Below, in pieces: positions 9,656-19,725 of a stretch of 64,000 nucleotides of DNA. The stretch is from contig NC_084794.1 in the NCBI RefSeq assembly GCF_963169125.1, positions 114,242,358 through 114,306,357 of the forward strand. The letters run 5' to 3'. Under the pieces are notes generated by a model. It saw only the letters and a list, made by a program, of their open reading frames with translations, had not been told where the DNA came from and did not search any database. Origin of the DNA: Humulus lupulus (taxonomy: Eukaryota > Streptophyta > Magnoliopsida > Rosales > Cannabaceae). The position numbers and the translations under genes were made by a program. How positions within the stretch are numbered: the stretch's first letter is position 1; each line of letters opens with the position of its first letter.

Positions 9656-10725
9656 CTACAAAAATAAATAAAAAATGGGGAGGTGAGTAACCATACAGAG
9701 AAAATTCAACAAGAATAAAATTTGTTTTTATACTTAGGAAAATTTATCTAAGTAGTAAAAATATAGCACACATGGGAAAAAATAATCTTAGTGCCTAAGA
9801 GTGCCTAAAGGTGCCTAAAAAGTACTTGAAGTATCTAAGGTCACTAAAGTCAGCATGAATGGATTATTTTGGGGTTGTCCGAAGAGGCTAGCACCCATGT
9901 GTGCGTGTGTGCATGCCGAGGAGCTGTGTGTGTCCAAGTGGACACTTGGGTCCGAGGAGCAAGGTTCGACCGAGGAGAAGAAGAAGGCCGAGGGGTTTAA
10001 ATGTGGTCCGATCGGACCACATGCTTGATCCGAGGAGGGGCTGTGCCTAGTGCATCCGCTCGGATGCCTAAACACCCAAGAAGACGCGTCTAAGGGAATG
10101 CCCATCTGAGCAGCTGCCACTTGGGTCTGAAGAGCCTAGCCCCGTGCGAGTCCGAGCCATGCACCTCTGAGGAGCTCAGCACCAAGCAGCCCATGATGTC
10201 CGATCGGACATGGGCGTCCGAGGAGTATAAATGTGGTCCGATCGGACCACATGTTTGCCCAGAATTTTAAGTGGCCGATCGGCCACTTCCTTACCTTACC
10301 TATTTTTCATACCCCAACTCTAACCATAAAACCCAAACCATAAGAGCAAAGCCCTAGATTCCCTAGCATAAACACATTTCTTCATCCATACATACAAAAA
10401 CTAGATCAAAACATGGAAGTGGAAAAGTTTTTTCATGTTCTTGAAAACCCTCTATGCTATCAAAAACCCCAAAACCCATACTCATGATTTATATCAAATT
10501 AACCCATTTTTCTTGAAATTCCTATGAAATTAAAGGTAATGTTGGGTTACCCATAGCACAAACATCCTCAAAACCCAACAAACCAACACATTATACAAGC
10601 ATTCATATGAGATCCATGAACAAACTCAACAAAAAAGCTATCAATGGGTTTCGGCCATGGCATGGGTTTTCATGAAATTTTTTGAAAAATAACCACAATG
10701 TAAAGACATGGAGAAGAAGACTTAC
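9656..10725 (-). other. probable 5'-UTR intron of the antisense gene, element A
   Basis: On - a GTAAGT donor sits at 10725-10720 and an acceptor tttttgTAG ends at 9656, immediately before the ATG. This predicts an intron of 1070 bp in the leader. It contains the CCGATCGG palindrome cluster (10001-10288). Frames within it are Pro/Ser-rich and not conserved elsewhere in the window, so it reads as non-coding. Confidence 0.55.
10196..10288. repeat. cluster of perfect palindromes centred on CCGATCGG
   Basis: Three perfect palindromes share the core CCGATCGG or GCCGATCGGC: 10196-10211 (16 bp), 10231-10252 (22 bp) and 10269-10288 (20 bp). A fourth at 10001-10022 is a 22-bp exact copy of the second. 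The arms differ (GTCCGATCGGAC against GTGGCCGATCGGCCAC) yet each is perfectly symmetric. Confidence 0.85.
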
Positions 10726-10930
10726 TCAAGGTTGGAGAACCTTTGACTTGCTTGGAAATTGCTTGAAGAGATGGAGAGCTTCCCTTGAAGTCCTTGAAGA
10801 TTCGGCCAAAGAGAAGAGAAACCTTGGAGTTTCGGCCAAGAGAGAAGAAAGAAGAAGAGAGGTTTTTAAAAAATGTGACTTTCTTGTGTGAAGAAAAATG
10901 TGTAAAAGTGGGGTTATTTAAAGGGAAAAA
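10726..10930 (-). promoter_or_regulatory. candidate promoter and leader exon of the antisense gene, element A
   Basis: On - TTTAAATAA at 10923-10914 is TATA-like. It is followed by a pyrimidine-rich stretch (ctctcttcttctttc type, about 10870-10840) typical of plant transcription starts and leaders, then by the GTAAGT donor at 10725. Together with the exon phases this looks like a self-contained gene rather than a random antisense ORF. No transcript evidence is available here. Confidence 0.4.
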
Positions 10931-11094
10931 AGTGGGAGTTATTATTTATTTTTGGACCCTTGGCATTCCGGGACTATGTTTTCTCCCCACGATCATGGAC
11001 AGTTTTTTGCAGTAATCGTGACCTATAAGTTGTGGTCTACTGCATGGTGGGAAGATGAAAAATTATTTTTTATAAATTCCGTCAACTGGAGAAA

Positions 11095-11139
11095 AAGTTT
11101 ATTATATGAATGTATCGTATAATAAACTTGGGGGGCAAA
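11095..11139 (+). promoter_or_regulatory. terminal polypurine tract with capping hairpin, element A
   Basis: acttggggggcaaa (11126-11139) abuts the TG of the 3' LTR, the expected place for the plus-strand primer. Arms aagtttattata (11095-11106) and tataataaactt (11118-11129) form a perfect 12-bp stem with an 11-nt loop, the 3' arm ending at the first G of the run. Confidence 0.8.
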
Positions 11140-11306
11140 TGTTATCCCAAAATTTGAAAATGATGATGTGGCAATAAAATTGACATGTGGCATGGATTAG
11201 TTGGGTGATCTGGCTTAGCAGTAGACCTATGCATCAGTGAAAAGTTTGGACTGATTGAGAGATGTCATAACCAAGCCAAATGCACCCGAGGAGTCCAAAT
11301 GGTATG

Positions 11307-12810
11307 TGTTGTGTAAATTGACTCAATTAAAATGTGCAAGTGTACACAGTCACAAACACAAGTAATAAAGTAGTAAGTATTCAAGATCGTCTCCACAGGG
11401 ATTGCAAATTAAAACTAAATGCAAAAATTAATTACTAAACAATTATACTAGTGAACAATTTGAATGTCTTTGATTTTCCAAATTAACCCAATAAAAAGAA
11501 AGTAAAATTACTCAAAGTAAACTGAACAAGAACCCTGAGAGAAATATATCAATTTTAAAATGGACTTGAATCATTGAATCTCCCTATATTATTTTTTCCT
11601 GAACACATTGCGAATGTATTGCTGCAGCAATTTTCTAGCAACATTCCCAGGATAACAAAAATTTCATTTAACATGCATAAAACTTTCCCAAATCTTATGA
11701 CCTTAATTCTTCTACCTAATTAAACATATTCCTATGCAAAATCAGATTTAAGAATGCAATCACAGCTCACTTCTCATATGTTACACAAGGTAATTAACAT
11801 ATCCCTATATTAATTACTAACATAATCTAACCTAGATTATGACTTGTGTCATCCAAGTTTTTCCTATTACATTCAACCTTTCCAGCATTAAATATAATTA
11901 AAATAACTTGCCATTGTTGGCCAAACAACAACAAGAAATCAATTTAAGCACACTTGAATGATCAAGGGAGATTTTACTAAAATAAAGTGCAAGAAATGGA
12001 TAGATTATAACATAGGGTTCATCAACAATTCAAGCCACCAAGAAATTAGTTCATGGCTGATTTCATATACATTAATTCATAATCAAAATAGCCCATAATA
12101 TTCAGTTAAAATCCAACTCAGAAATTAATACAATATAGTTTAGAAAGAAGAGAAAAACAAATCCAAATGATGCTTGAGTTTCTTTGGTTGGCCTCCTTCT
12201 TTCTTGAACCTCTCTTCTATTTCTTCGTGGCGTTTTTTTTTCTGATATTCTCTCTGGTTTTCTACAGTAACCTTCTGGCTCAAGTCTTGTCAAAAATGGA
12301 GGCTGCTCCTTCCTTAATTAGCTAGGGTACAACCCTCTCCTTTTTCCTTCTTTTAATTTCTCTATTTTTCCCTCCTTCTTTCTCTCACACGTGGCCCACT
12401 TACTAAAATAACTGCTGATTTAATATCTTTTTCCACACTGCCACGTCAGACTCCTTTACAGCTGGATAAATGATGCCACATGACCTCCTTTTTGAGCTGC
12501 TGATTCCTCCTTTTGCTAGAAAAATGCTGCAGCAAAAGCTCCCGTCTTCAACAATCCCTATATTTTATCACAAGCAACACCTAATAAAATTCTGTTTGCT
12601 TTTCTTGCTTTCTTCAGAGAGCACCATGTAAAAACTCTCTAAGTGCTATTAAATGCTCAGATATTTCAAAAAGACTAAAGGATAAGATAAGACCAAAAAA
12701 TTGATAATAAAATGAGATGAAACCATTAAAAAGTATCACTTAGCTGATTCTTTTTTTGTTTATCATAAGCTTAAAAGTATGACAAATAACTTTTTATTCA
12801 AGAGTTATCA
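11307..12810. mobile_element. solo-LTR-like insertion in the LTR of element A (duplication GTATG)
   Basis: 1504 bp with TG...CA ends (TGTTGTGTAAATTG ... GAGTTATCA), flanked by the direct repeat GTATG at 11302-11306 and 12811-12815. AT-rich with no coding frame of note. Its terminus carries a weak hairpin (ATAACTT ... GAGTTAT). The insertion at 14655-16328 shares the GAGTTATCA end and a similar block near its start, so both are probably one family. Assignment to copia or gypsy is not possible from the LTR alone. Confidence 0.75.
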
Positions 12811-12815
12811 GTATG

Positions 12816-13290
12816 CTCGGACCCTAGTCTGAGGAATGCCCCAAGTGATTGGCTCGGACCCTAGTCCGAGGAGAGGCCACAAGTGATTGGCTCGGACCCT
12901 AGTTCGAGGAGAGGCCACAAGTGAATGGCTCGGACCCTAGTCCGAGGAGTGCCCTAAGAGATGGTCTCGGACCCATGTCCGAGGAGAAGCCCCATGCATG
13001 GCTCAGACCTTAGTCCGAGGAGAGCCAAGGAGGGTGGCTCGGACCTTAGTCCGAGGAGAGCCAAGGAGAGTGTGGCTCGGACCTTGGTTCGAAGAGAGCC
13101 AAGGAGAGTGTGGCTCGGACCTTGGTCCGAGGAGAGTCAAGGAGAGTGTGGCTCGGACCTTGGTCCGAGGGGCACCCATGAGGGTGTGGTCGGAACTTGG
13201 TCCGAGGAGACCCCAAGGCTATGGTCCGGAGGTGAGCCCAAAAGGTGACTGGTCGGACTTTGGTCTGAAGAGAGTCTAAGGGGTATGGTC
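12816..13290 (+). repeat. tandem 36-38-bp repeats with dyad, in the LTR of element A
   Basis: About 12-13 degenerate copies of a unit containing gctcggaccctagtccgagg, each with a CTCGGAC...GTCCGAG dyad. They lie 250-720 bp before the TATA box, in U3. The overlapping frames at 12961-13279 are produced by the repeat and are not genes. Confidence 0.85.
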
Positions 13291-13882
13291 CGTATGCACG
13301 TGTCCATCATGCATATGTCCGATCAAAAGAAGATATTCGTCAAACAAATGGACCAGACTACGTCAAATTCCCAGAAACGGCTTCAGCAAGAATCGGTCTG
13401 GGCATCGCGGGAATCTCTCATTCCTCACTCAAATTGAGGAATCTGTTGTATTTTGAATATTTTGTGTAATTTAAATATGATATAAATAATAGAATATCCC
13501 GATCCTAGGGGGAGATCAGTTTAGGATCCCAAGCCTATAAATAAAGGGTTAATGGGATCAGAAAAGGACTTTTGGCAATTTGAGATTTGGTCTGAGTTCT
13601 AGAGAGAGAAAGTGCGTTTTCCTTGAGAGAGAACCCTTTTTGTATTCCTGAAAATTTACACTGAAGAAACTCAGTTGACACTGGTTCATCTGATCTTGAG
13701 TGTAGAAAAAGTAATAAAATCTCTAAGTAGATTAGGCTATTACCGACTGAACGGGGCTGAACCACTATAAAATCTTGTGTGTTATTTACTTTTCTTGATT
13801 AAACTGTCTGTGTCGTTTAAATTCTCTTGAAGGTTTGTCGTTATTGACGTTCTCACGTCGTTGGCTAAAAACACAGTCAACA

Positions 13883-14564
13883 CTGTCGAGTACAATGCTC
13901 CCAAAATTGTCGCTGCCTCCCAACGTAGAAAGGGGAAGCAAGTCAAAGTAGAGCACATAGATTCAGACTCATCAGACAGTGATGGGGATCTCCTGAGTGG
14001 GGAAATCGGCTGCTCAGGGGGAGCTGAAGAGGGTGATTTAACTCTCTTTTCATAACTTGTTGTTACTTTTGCTTAATTATGATTTTTTGCTTTTCCAGAC
14101 CCTGCTTGACACCTTTACTAATCCTTTGCTTTTATTTTGCAAATATGTTGTCCGTCATTTTTAAGAAATTCGCCCTGAAGCACACTAGCAGTCCAAGCAG
14201 CAAGGCTCCCCCAGCCAAGCGCCAGAAAATTGACTCACTTGTTGAAGCTACCGAACATGTTGAGAAGAATCCTTCTTGGAAAAAGGCGTAGACTCTGTTG
14301 GGCAAATTTGGCAAGAGAAAATGACTCCATGTCGAGGAGGTTATCCATACGACCACTGCACAAGAGCCCACCGCCTCGAGCAGAGCCCAAGAAGGCGCTG
14401 TTGAGGACCCTACCGAGGAGGTCCACGGACCCTTGAAGAAGGCCATGGCCATCTATCAAGGACATGTCAAAAGGGTGTCCTCCTCTCAAGCTAAATTTAT
14501 GGATTCCTTAGGTACCAAATCCCTAGAGTACATTACTAGTACCGACCTCCAGGATGTTGCCAGG
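13883..14564 (+). pseudogene. antisense gene of element B, end of exon 1 and exon 2
   Basis: The acidic segment HIDSDSSDSDGD (about 13954-13990) matches the end of exon 1 in A. A following AT-rich stretch (about 14050-14135) fills the intron position, then a Lys/Pro-rich segment (SKAPPAKRQKID) corresponds to exon 2. Frame changes occur near 14290. The exon ends at 14564 before a consensus donor GTAAGT (14565-14570), matching the second donor in A. The 5' part lies beyond element A. Confidence 0.65.
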
Positions 14565-14654
14565 GTAAGTAATTAACCTGCTTGGTGTTTAACTAATTTT
14601 TCTTCTCTGTTACTTGTTCTAAATTCCTTCATTTCGTGATCGTGGACCCAAAAA

Positions 14655-16328
14655 TGGTATGCTTTAAATATTTATATCGCAAGCGCACAAATCGTTCATA
14701 TAGAATAGTGATCGTGAAAGCAAGGATATCAAACGCAAATGAGTTGTCTAAAATAAAAAATAAAACTATTTTAAACCAAAAATTAATAAATTCTAATATT
14801 GCTCCAAAGATTGTATCAAGAAAATAAAATAAAAGGTAATAATAAAGATATTAAAGACAATATATATAATTAAATTAATAATTGTAAACAAGATGGTAGA
14901 AGAAAGATTATTAAGATAATAGAATCCACAAAATATAAGTTCAATAATATTTATAAGTACATTGATTCCCAAGTTTTAGTAATAGTAGAAACTCATCAAA
15001 CCATCACTTATTCAAATTAGATATTCTATTTAAGCACAAGTTTTTATAAAAATATAAGAATTATCTTCACTTTTTAAGATATAATTTCAAAGTATTTAGT
15101 ATGAATCAAGTTAAAGAAACAACAAATAAATCAATGAATATTATTTATAAGGAAAAACATAATATTTTTGTTCTAAGCATTTGATGTGCACAATTTAATG
15201 GCACACCTTAATAAAAGAATATTATGATTTTGCACTAATGAATAAGAAAGTATAAATATGTGCTAACAATAAAATATACATAATATTTAAGATGAAAGAA
15301 GATATTTGAAGAAGAAAAATCCATAAACTTTGTTGCACAAATGGGAAATCAACATACAAAATAAATACTATTTAGTTACATATTGTTTCATCATCACCTT
15401 AATAATTTTAAAAAGATTAGAAACTCATAACTAGAATAGAAATTACAAAATAAAGAAAATACATACTTGAAAGATGCCCTTGAAAAACACTAAAATGGAG
15501 GAGAGAATGGTAGAAAAGAAGACGATAACAAAAAATTAAGCACAAAAAAAATGGTCTTGAAATTTCATATTTATAGCCAAAATGAGAGCATTAAAATAAT
15601 CAACTTAAATTAATTAAATTGATTAGATTAATTAAATAAAGTAAATATGACATGTAGAGGTAAATTCTAGGGGTGATGATGATTTCGAGGTAAAATTTGT
15701 AGAAAAGTTAGGTAAAAAGTTTGGCATTTTTGGACAAAGGGACAATTGATGGGCTCAAGGAAGAGGCAAGGTAGCTTGGTGGCTGCTGGCAACTGGGCCG
15801 AGTGGGCTGGGCTATGCTGTTAGGCACAGGTCCAAGTGGGGGAGGAACTGGTAGGCGGGCTTGGTGGAGGGGCTGGCAGGCGGGCATGCTTCAGTTGGGC
15901 CTGGGAAAATGTCAAGTTTCTTTGCTTTTCTCTCAAAATTATCACTTTCATTTACTTTTCTTTATTTTTCTACTTCAAGCACCACAAATGCAATAATTTT
16001 CCTACAAAATAAATTAAATCATAGTTAAATAATTTCAATTATAAATTGAGTCATATTAATTCATTGAGAATATTATTTAAAAATTAATTTAATTTAACAT
16101 TGAAGATCAACAAAATTGCATTTTTTTTACTTCTAACTAAACACAATAATTCAAATAATTAAACTACAACAAAATAACTATAAAAACACACAAAAATATA
16201 TAAAATCAAAATAAACCTAATAAATTCAAAATTACTTAAAAACTTAACAAATCAATTAAAAACTTAAGAACTAAGCAACAATTAGCATATACAATATGGT
16301 AAAATAACTCTATTTTGTAGAGTTATCA
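14655..16328. mobile_element. solo-LTR-like insertion within intron 2 of the B antisense gene
   Basis: About 1.67 kb, AT-rich, starting near tggtatgcttta and ending GAGTTATCA with a hairpin ATAACTC ... GAGTTAT. The end matches the insertion at 11307-12810. It separates the GTAAGT donor at 14565 from the acceptor ctgCAG at 16332-16337. The duplication is unresolved: the GGTATGCT copies near 14656 and 16338 do not fit the TG...CA boundaries. The frame at 15802-15996 is a low-value G-rich ORF inside it. Confidence 0.55.
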
Positions 16329-16337
16329 CATGCTGCA

Positions 16338-17007
16338 GGTATGCTGGCTCTCAGGTATGCTCATCACTGTGCCAAGGGGTGAGCAAGCAGGTGGTTGGCT
16401 TGGTAAAAGAGTCTGAGGACAAAACCTCCCATGTGGCCTAGCTGACCGAGCAAGTCCGGAATCTTCAACAGGCATCCGAGCAGGTCACTAAGGAAAACGA
16501 GGGGCCCAAAACTGCTGTTGAGCAGAGGAACCTCGACGTTAACCGATTGGAGAGGAGGATTGAGGAGCTAAAGGAGAAGAATGCTGCTGATGGGAGGGCC
16601 AGGAGGAGAAGGACAAACTGACAAAGGCCCTTGAGAAAGAAAAAGCTAATAGGGTTGCTGATGCTAAAGCTTTGGAGGACTTCGGTATGAACACCTTCTA
16701 CGATTTCTGGGTTCGCAACAAGGCATCAGACTTTAGCTATTTGGGAGAGACCTATGATGAGCTCATGCACTACTGCGCTGAGCGGGAGAAGAACAAGGCC
16801 TTGACTGTCTTGACCGAGCAGCCTCCAGTCTCTGAGCCAAAGTCTTCCGTGCCACCCACCGAGCCGATTATCATGGCCCCTGAAGAGGATGCCTTGCCCT
16901 CCGGTCTGAGTGCTTCAACTGAGGTTCCAGCCACTACCGAACAGTCCAGCAACCTCCCAGCCGAAACCCTTGTCGTTGAGCCTGAACAACAAATCCAGGG
17001 CTCTTAA
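16338..17007 (+). pseudogene. antisense gene of element B, exon 3
   Basis: Starts after acceptor ctgCAG. Encodes a coiled-coil stretch (LTEQVRNLQQASEQVTKENE) and, from 16672, the conserved tail GMNTFYDFWVRNKASDFSYL followed by a Pro/Glu-rich C-terminus ending at 17007. At least one stop and one frame change lie between 16430 and 16670. It corresponds to exon 3 in A and D. Confidence 0.7.
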
Positions 17008-18039
17008 CCAACACTATCTGTTTTTTGCTTTTAATGTTTCATGTTCTTGAACTTCTTTCCTTTATGCCTGAACAAAGTGGCTGTGTCAAGCAACTTTTAA
17101 TCTCGAGCACTTAACACTTTTCTTTTGTAAAGACAACATGGTTGAGTCAAGCAGCCTTTAATCTCGAGCACTTATACCTGAACTTCTTTTAATGTTTTAA
17201 TGTTCCTAAAATTCTTTCCTTTATCCTCAAACAAAGTGGCTGAGCCAAGTAGCTTTTAATCTCGAGCACTTAACACTTTTCTTTTGTAAAGACAACATGG
17301 TTGAGTCGAGCAGCCTTTAATCTCAAGCATTTGACACATATCTATAAGATGCCTTTTATTTGAGTATATCTCTGTTCGTACTTTATTCATTATTACTGCT
17401 CGGCGTATATTGCTTTTTTGGAGCTGTGCGGCTCTATTAATCGGAGCTATTCAATTTTTTCGAACGAGTTGTAAACAAAAACTGTTAACCCTATCTACAG
17501 AAATTGTTTTATGGCTCTTTTTGAAGCCTGGTATATACCGAGCAACGCACAAGCACTTTAACATTAACAAAGATTAAACGTTTATAAGTCCTTTTAAATA
17601 CGCCCTTTTTTTCTGTTTGTCCATGTATGACTATGGTGCCCCCCAAGTGATCGAGCAGGTTTCATAACGCGTAGGTTATCCTCCTGGTCACTTGCTAATT
17701 GACCAAAGTTGTTCGTAATAACCTATTCGGGTGTTTTGGGTTTGCCAAAACCTTCAAAGGTTTCATACACGGCTAACAAACAGTGAAGTAAATCACTAGT
17801 TAGAAAGATAATCATTGTAAAGTAATGCTTGTAAAAATGGACAAAATCGTGTCTTATTGATTAAAAATTAACCATACAAGTTGCGTCGCTACACTGTAGC
17901 TTACATTCATAAATATTAATTATTACAGTAAATGGGAAAATTGTGCATGTGCATAATTAATAAAGCTAACTTTGGCTGGTCAGTGGTAGGGGCAATCTGT
18001 GCCTGTACCGGCCAGTCAACGATCACTTGAAAGTAATCT
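17008..18039. other. non-coding 3' region of element B with short tandem repeat
   Basis: Holds about two copies of a 168-bp unit (ttctttcctttat at 17044 and 17212), each with aatctcgagcactta sub-repeats, and the internal polypurine tract. No coding frame. Confidence 0.6.
17637..17704 (-). promoter_or_regulatory. internal polypurine tract with capping stem, element B
   Basis: On - acttggggggca at 17648-17637, identical to A and D. Upstream arm tcacttg/caagtga at 17698-17704 pairs with 17644-17650 (7 bp, 47-nt loop). The loop is longer than in A, D or E, so this is the weakest of the four internal hairpins. Confidence 0.5.
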
Positions 18040-19290
18040 TTATTGGTAATACTTCCTTAGGTGTTCCCCATTCCAGTAACGGGGGACATGTACTAATCGG
18101 AGATCTTCGTCATACCGTGCCAGATTGTACGTGCTGAGCGAACCTATCTCCGTGACTTGGTAAGGGCCTTCCCAGCTTGGCCCTAGTACTCCTGCTGAGG
18201 CATCTCGAGTTTCTGGGAAAATTCTTCGCAGGATTAAATCTTCCACGTCAAACTTTCGTTCCTTAACTCTAGAATTGAAATATCAGGCAATTTTTTACTG
18301 GTGAACAGCCAGGCGTATGTTGGATTTTTCACGTCTTTCTGTAATCTGGTCTAAGGATTCGACTAGCAACTGATGGTTTTGATCTTGGTTGTATGATGCG
18401 CATCTGTGAGATGGGGGAGTCACCTCAACTAGCAACACTGCTTCATACCCATAAGTGAGTGCAAAAAGGGTATCATCAGTAGTTGTTTGCTCAGTAGTCC
18501 TGTATGACCAGAGTACCTCAGGCAGTTTCTCTGGCTAGTTTCGCTTAGCCTCTTCTAGACGCTTCTTCAGAGTGTCTTTGAGAGTCTTGTTAATTGCTTC
18601 TACCTGCACGTTTTCTTGTGGGTGCGAGACTGCTGGGAAGCTTTTCGTGATGCCATGTCTAGCATAGAAATCAGTAAATAAATGGTATCAAATTGTGTGC
18701 CATTGTCGGACACTATTTTCTGGGTTAGACCAAACCTACAAATTATATTTTTCACCACGAAGTCCAATACTTTTTTTTGGAAGCAGTGGTTGCCAGTGGC
18801 TTGGCCTCTGTCCACTTGGTGAAATAATCCACTGCTACTACTACATACTGTACTCCCCCCTTTCCTTTTGGAAATTGACCAATAAGGTAAATTCCCAAAA
18901 TAGCAAAGGGCCACAGACTTTGCATCTGAGTAAGTTGGTTTGGGGCTGCTCGGGGGATTTTGGAAAACCTCTGACACTTGTCAAATTTTTTAACATATGC
19001 CATGGAATCCTCATACATAGTTGGCCAGAAGTAGCCTTGCCTCAGGATTTTCTTAGATAAACTTTGCCCCCTGCATGGCTCCCACAGAAATCCTCATGTT
19101 CCTCCTCCAACAGCCGTCCTGATTTAGTTTGGTTGACACACCTGAGCAATCGCATGGAAAACCCCCTTCTGTACATAACCCCGTCCAGGATTAGGTACAA
19201 AGCAACTTTCCTCATCAGTTTCCTAGATTCGTTGTGACTTTTGGGCAGGATTCCGTGTTCTAGATAAGCTGCAATTGGGGTCATCCAGGA
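18040..19290 (-). pseudogene. int: integrase remnant of element B
   Basis: Fragments in different frames read, in order, WMTPIAAYLEHGILP, the zinc region ending FDKCQRFSKIP (first Cys of CxxC replaced), the core D in ILGIYLIGQFPKGKGG (the catalytic D position reads Y), IVSDNGTQFD, and the C-terminal GVLGPSWEGPYQV ... WNGEHLRKYYQ. Several frameshifts and at least one change of an active-site residue make it dead. RT and RNase H are missing because of the junction at about 19290. Confidence 0.85.
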
Positions 19291-19725
19291 TGGAGCACTT
19301 GAAATGGTCCATCACCCCTTGGAAGAAGTTTAGATCATCTTTGAATAGGAAAACACTCATTTCTCATATGCACACAAACCTAATCACCAGGTTCAAATAC
19401 AAATTTCTTTCTCCCCTTGTTGGCTTGGGCTGCATATTGGTCAGTCATCCTCTCAATGTTTTGTCGAACCTTCTCATGAATTTGTTTTACAAAATCAACA
19501 TTATTTTTTCCATCCAAGTTAACACGCTCAGTCAAAGGCAATGGAGTTAAATCCAAATGAGTTAATGGATTAAAACCATACACAATTTCAAGTGGTGAAA
19601 ACTTAGTTGTAGAATGCAAAATCCTATTATATGCAAACTCTACATGTGGCAAGCAATCTTCCCATGTTTTCAAGTTCTCTTTTGTATTATGGCATGCAAT
19701 AAAGTAGATAATGTTCTATTAACTA
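19291..19725 (-). pseudogene. int: integrase C-terminal part of element C
   Basis: Reads [51 protein letters not shown], then with a frame change a KLLPRGDGPFQVL motif close to 19310-19330. The DDE core is absent. The left limit is the B/C junction and the right limit is the internal deletion joining it to RT. Confidence 0.82.

Larger units (their letters stand above)
1..13882 (+). mobile_element. Ty3/gypsy Tat-lineage LTR retrotransposon A, left end outside window
   Basis: Order on + is gag, protease, reverse transcriptase, two RNase H domains, integrase, an internal polypurine tract, an antisense three-exon gene, a terminal polypurine tract and a 3' LTR. The second RNase H and the antisense gene between integrase and the LTR are hallmarks of the Tat lineage. 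The 5' LTR, primer site and start of gag lie left of the window. The right end is at 13882 (TG...CA ends), where it abuts the interrupted antisense gene of element B, so A inserted into B. Coding parts keep one frame and are broken only by stop codons at 53, 2897, 4790 and 5957, so this copy cannot make a full polyprotein without readthrough. Confidence 0.9.
11140..13882 (+). repeat. 3' LTR of element A, interrupted by a solo LTR
   Basis: Starts TGTTATCCC directly after the polypurine tract and ends GTCAACA. Without the insertion (1504 bp plus one 5-bp duplication) it is about 1234 bp. TATAAATA is at 13536-13543. The end, GTTGGCTAAAAAC...GTCAACA, resembles the D and E LTR ends (GGCGAAAAACCGCGTCAACA), supporting common descent. 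The 5' LTR is outside the window, so LTR divergence cannot be measured. Confidence 0.85.
13883..19290 (-). mobile_element. Tat-lineage element B, remnant
   Basis: Pol remnant on - (18040-19290) and antisense gene on + (13883-17007), the mirror image of A. Its left part, including the 3' LTR, is cut off by the insertion of A; its right part ends at a junction with chromovirus C. It carries an internal polypurine tract and an insertion in an intron of the antisense gene. Confidence 0.8.

Noticed and set aside
10682..11015. Two small basic ORFs on +
   Set aside because: They lie opposite the putative leader of the antisense gene and across the terminal region of A, are not conserved in B, D or E, and read low-complexity Lys/Arg/Glu.
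12961..13279. Two overlapping 93-95-codon frames with repeated RTLVR/ARTLVRG peptides
   Set aside because: They are translations of the 36-38-bp LTR tandem repeat and exist in more than one frame; not a gene.
14654..16346. 8-bp target duplication GGTATGCT around the second solo-LTR-like insertion
   Set aside because: The repeats do not abut the TG...CA ends, and GGTATGCT occurs a further time at 16354, so this is probably coincidence.
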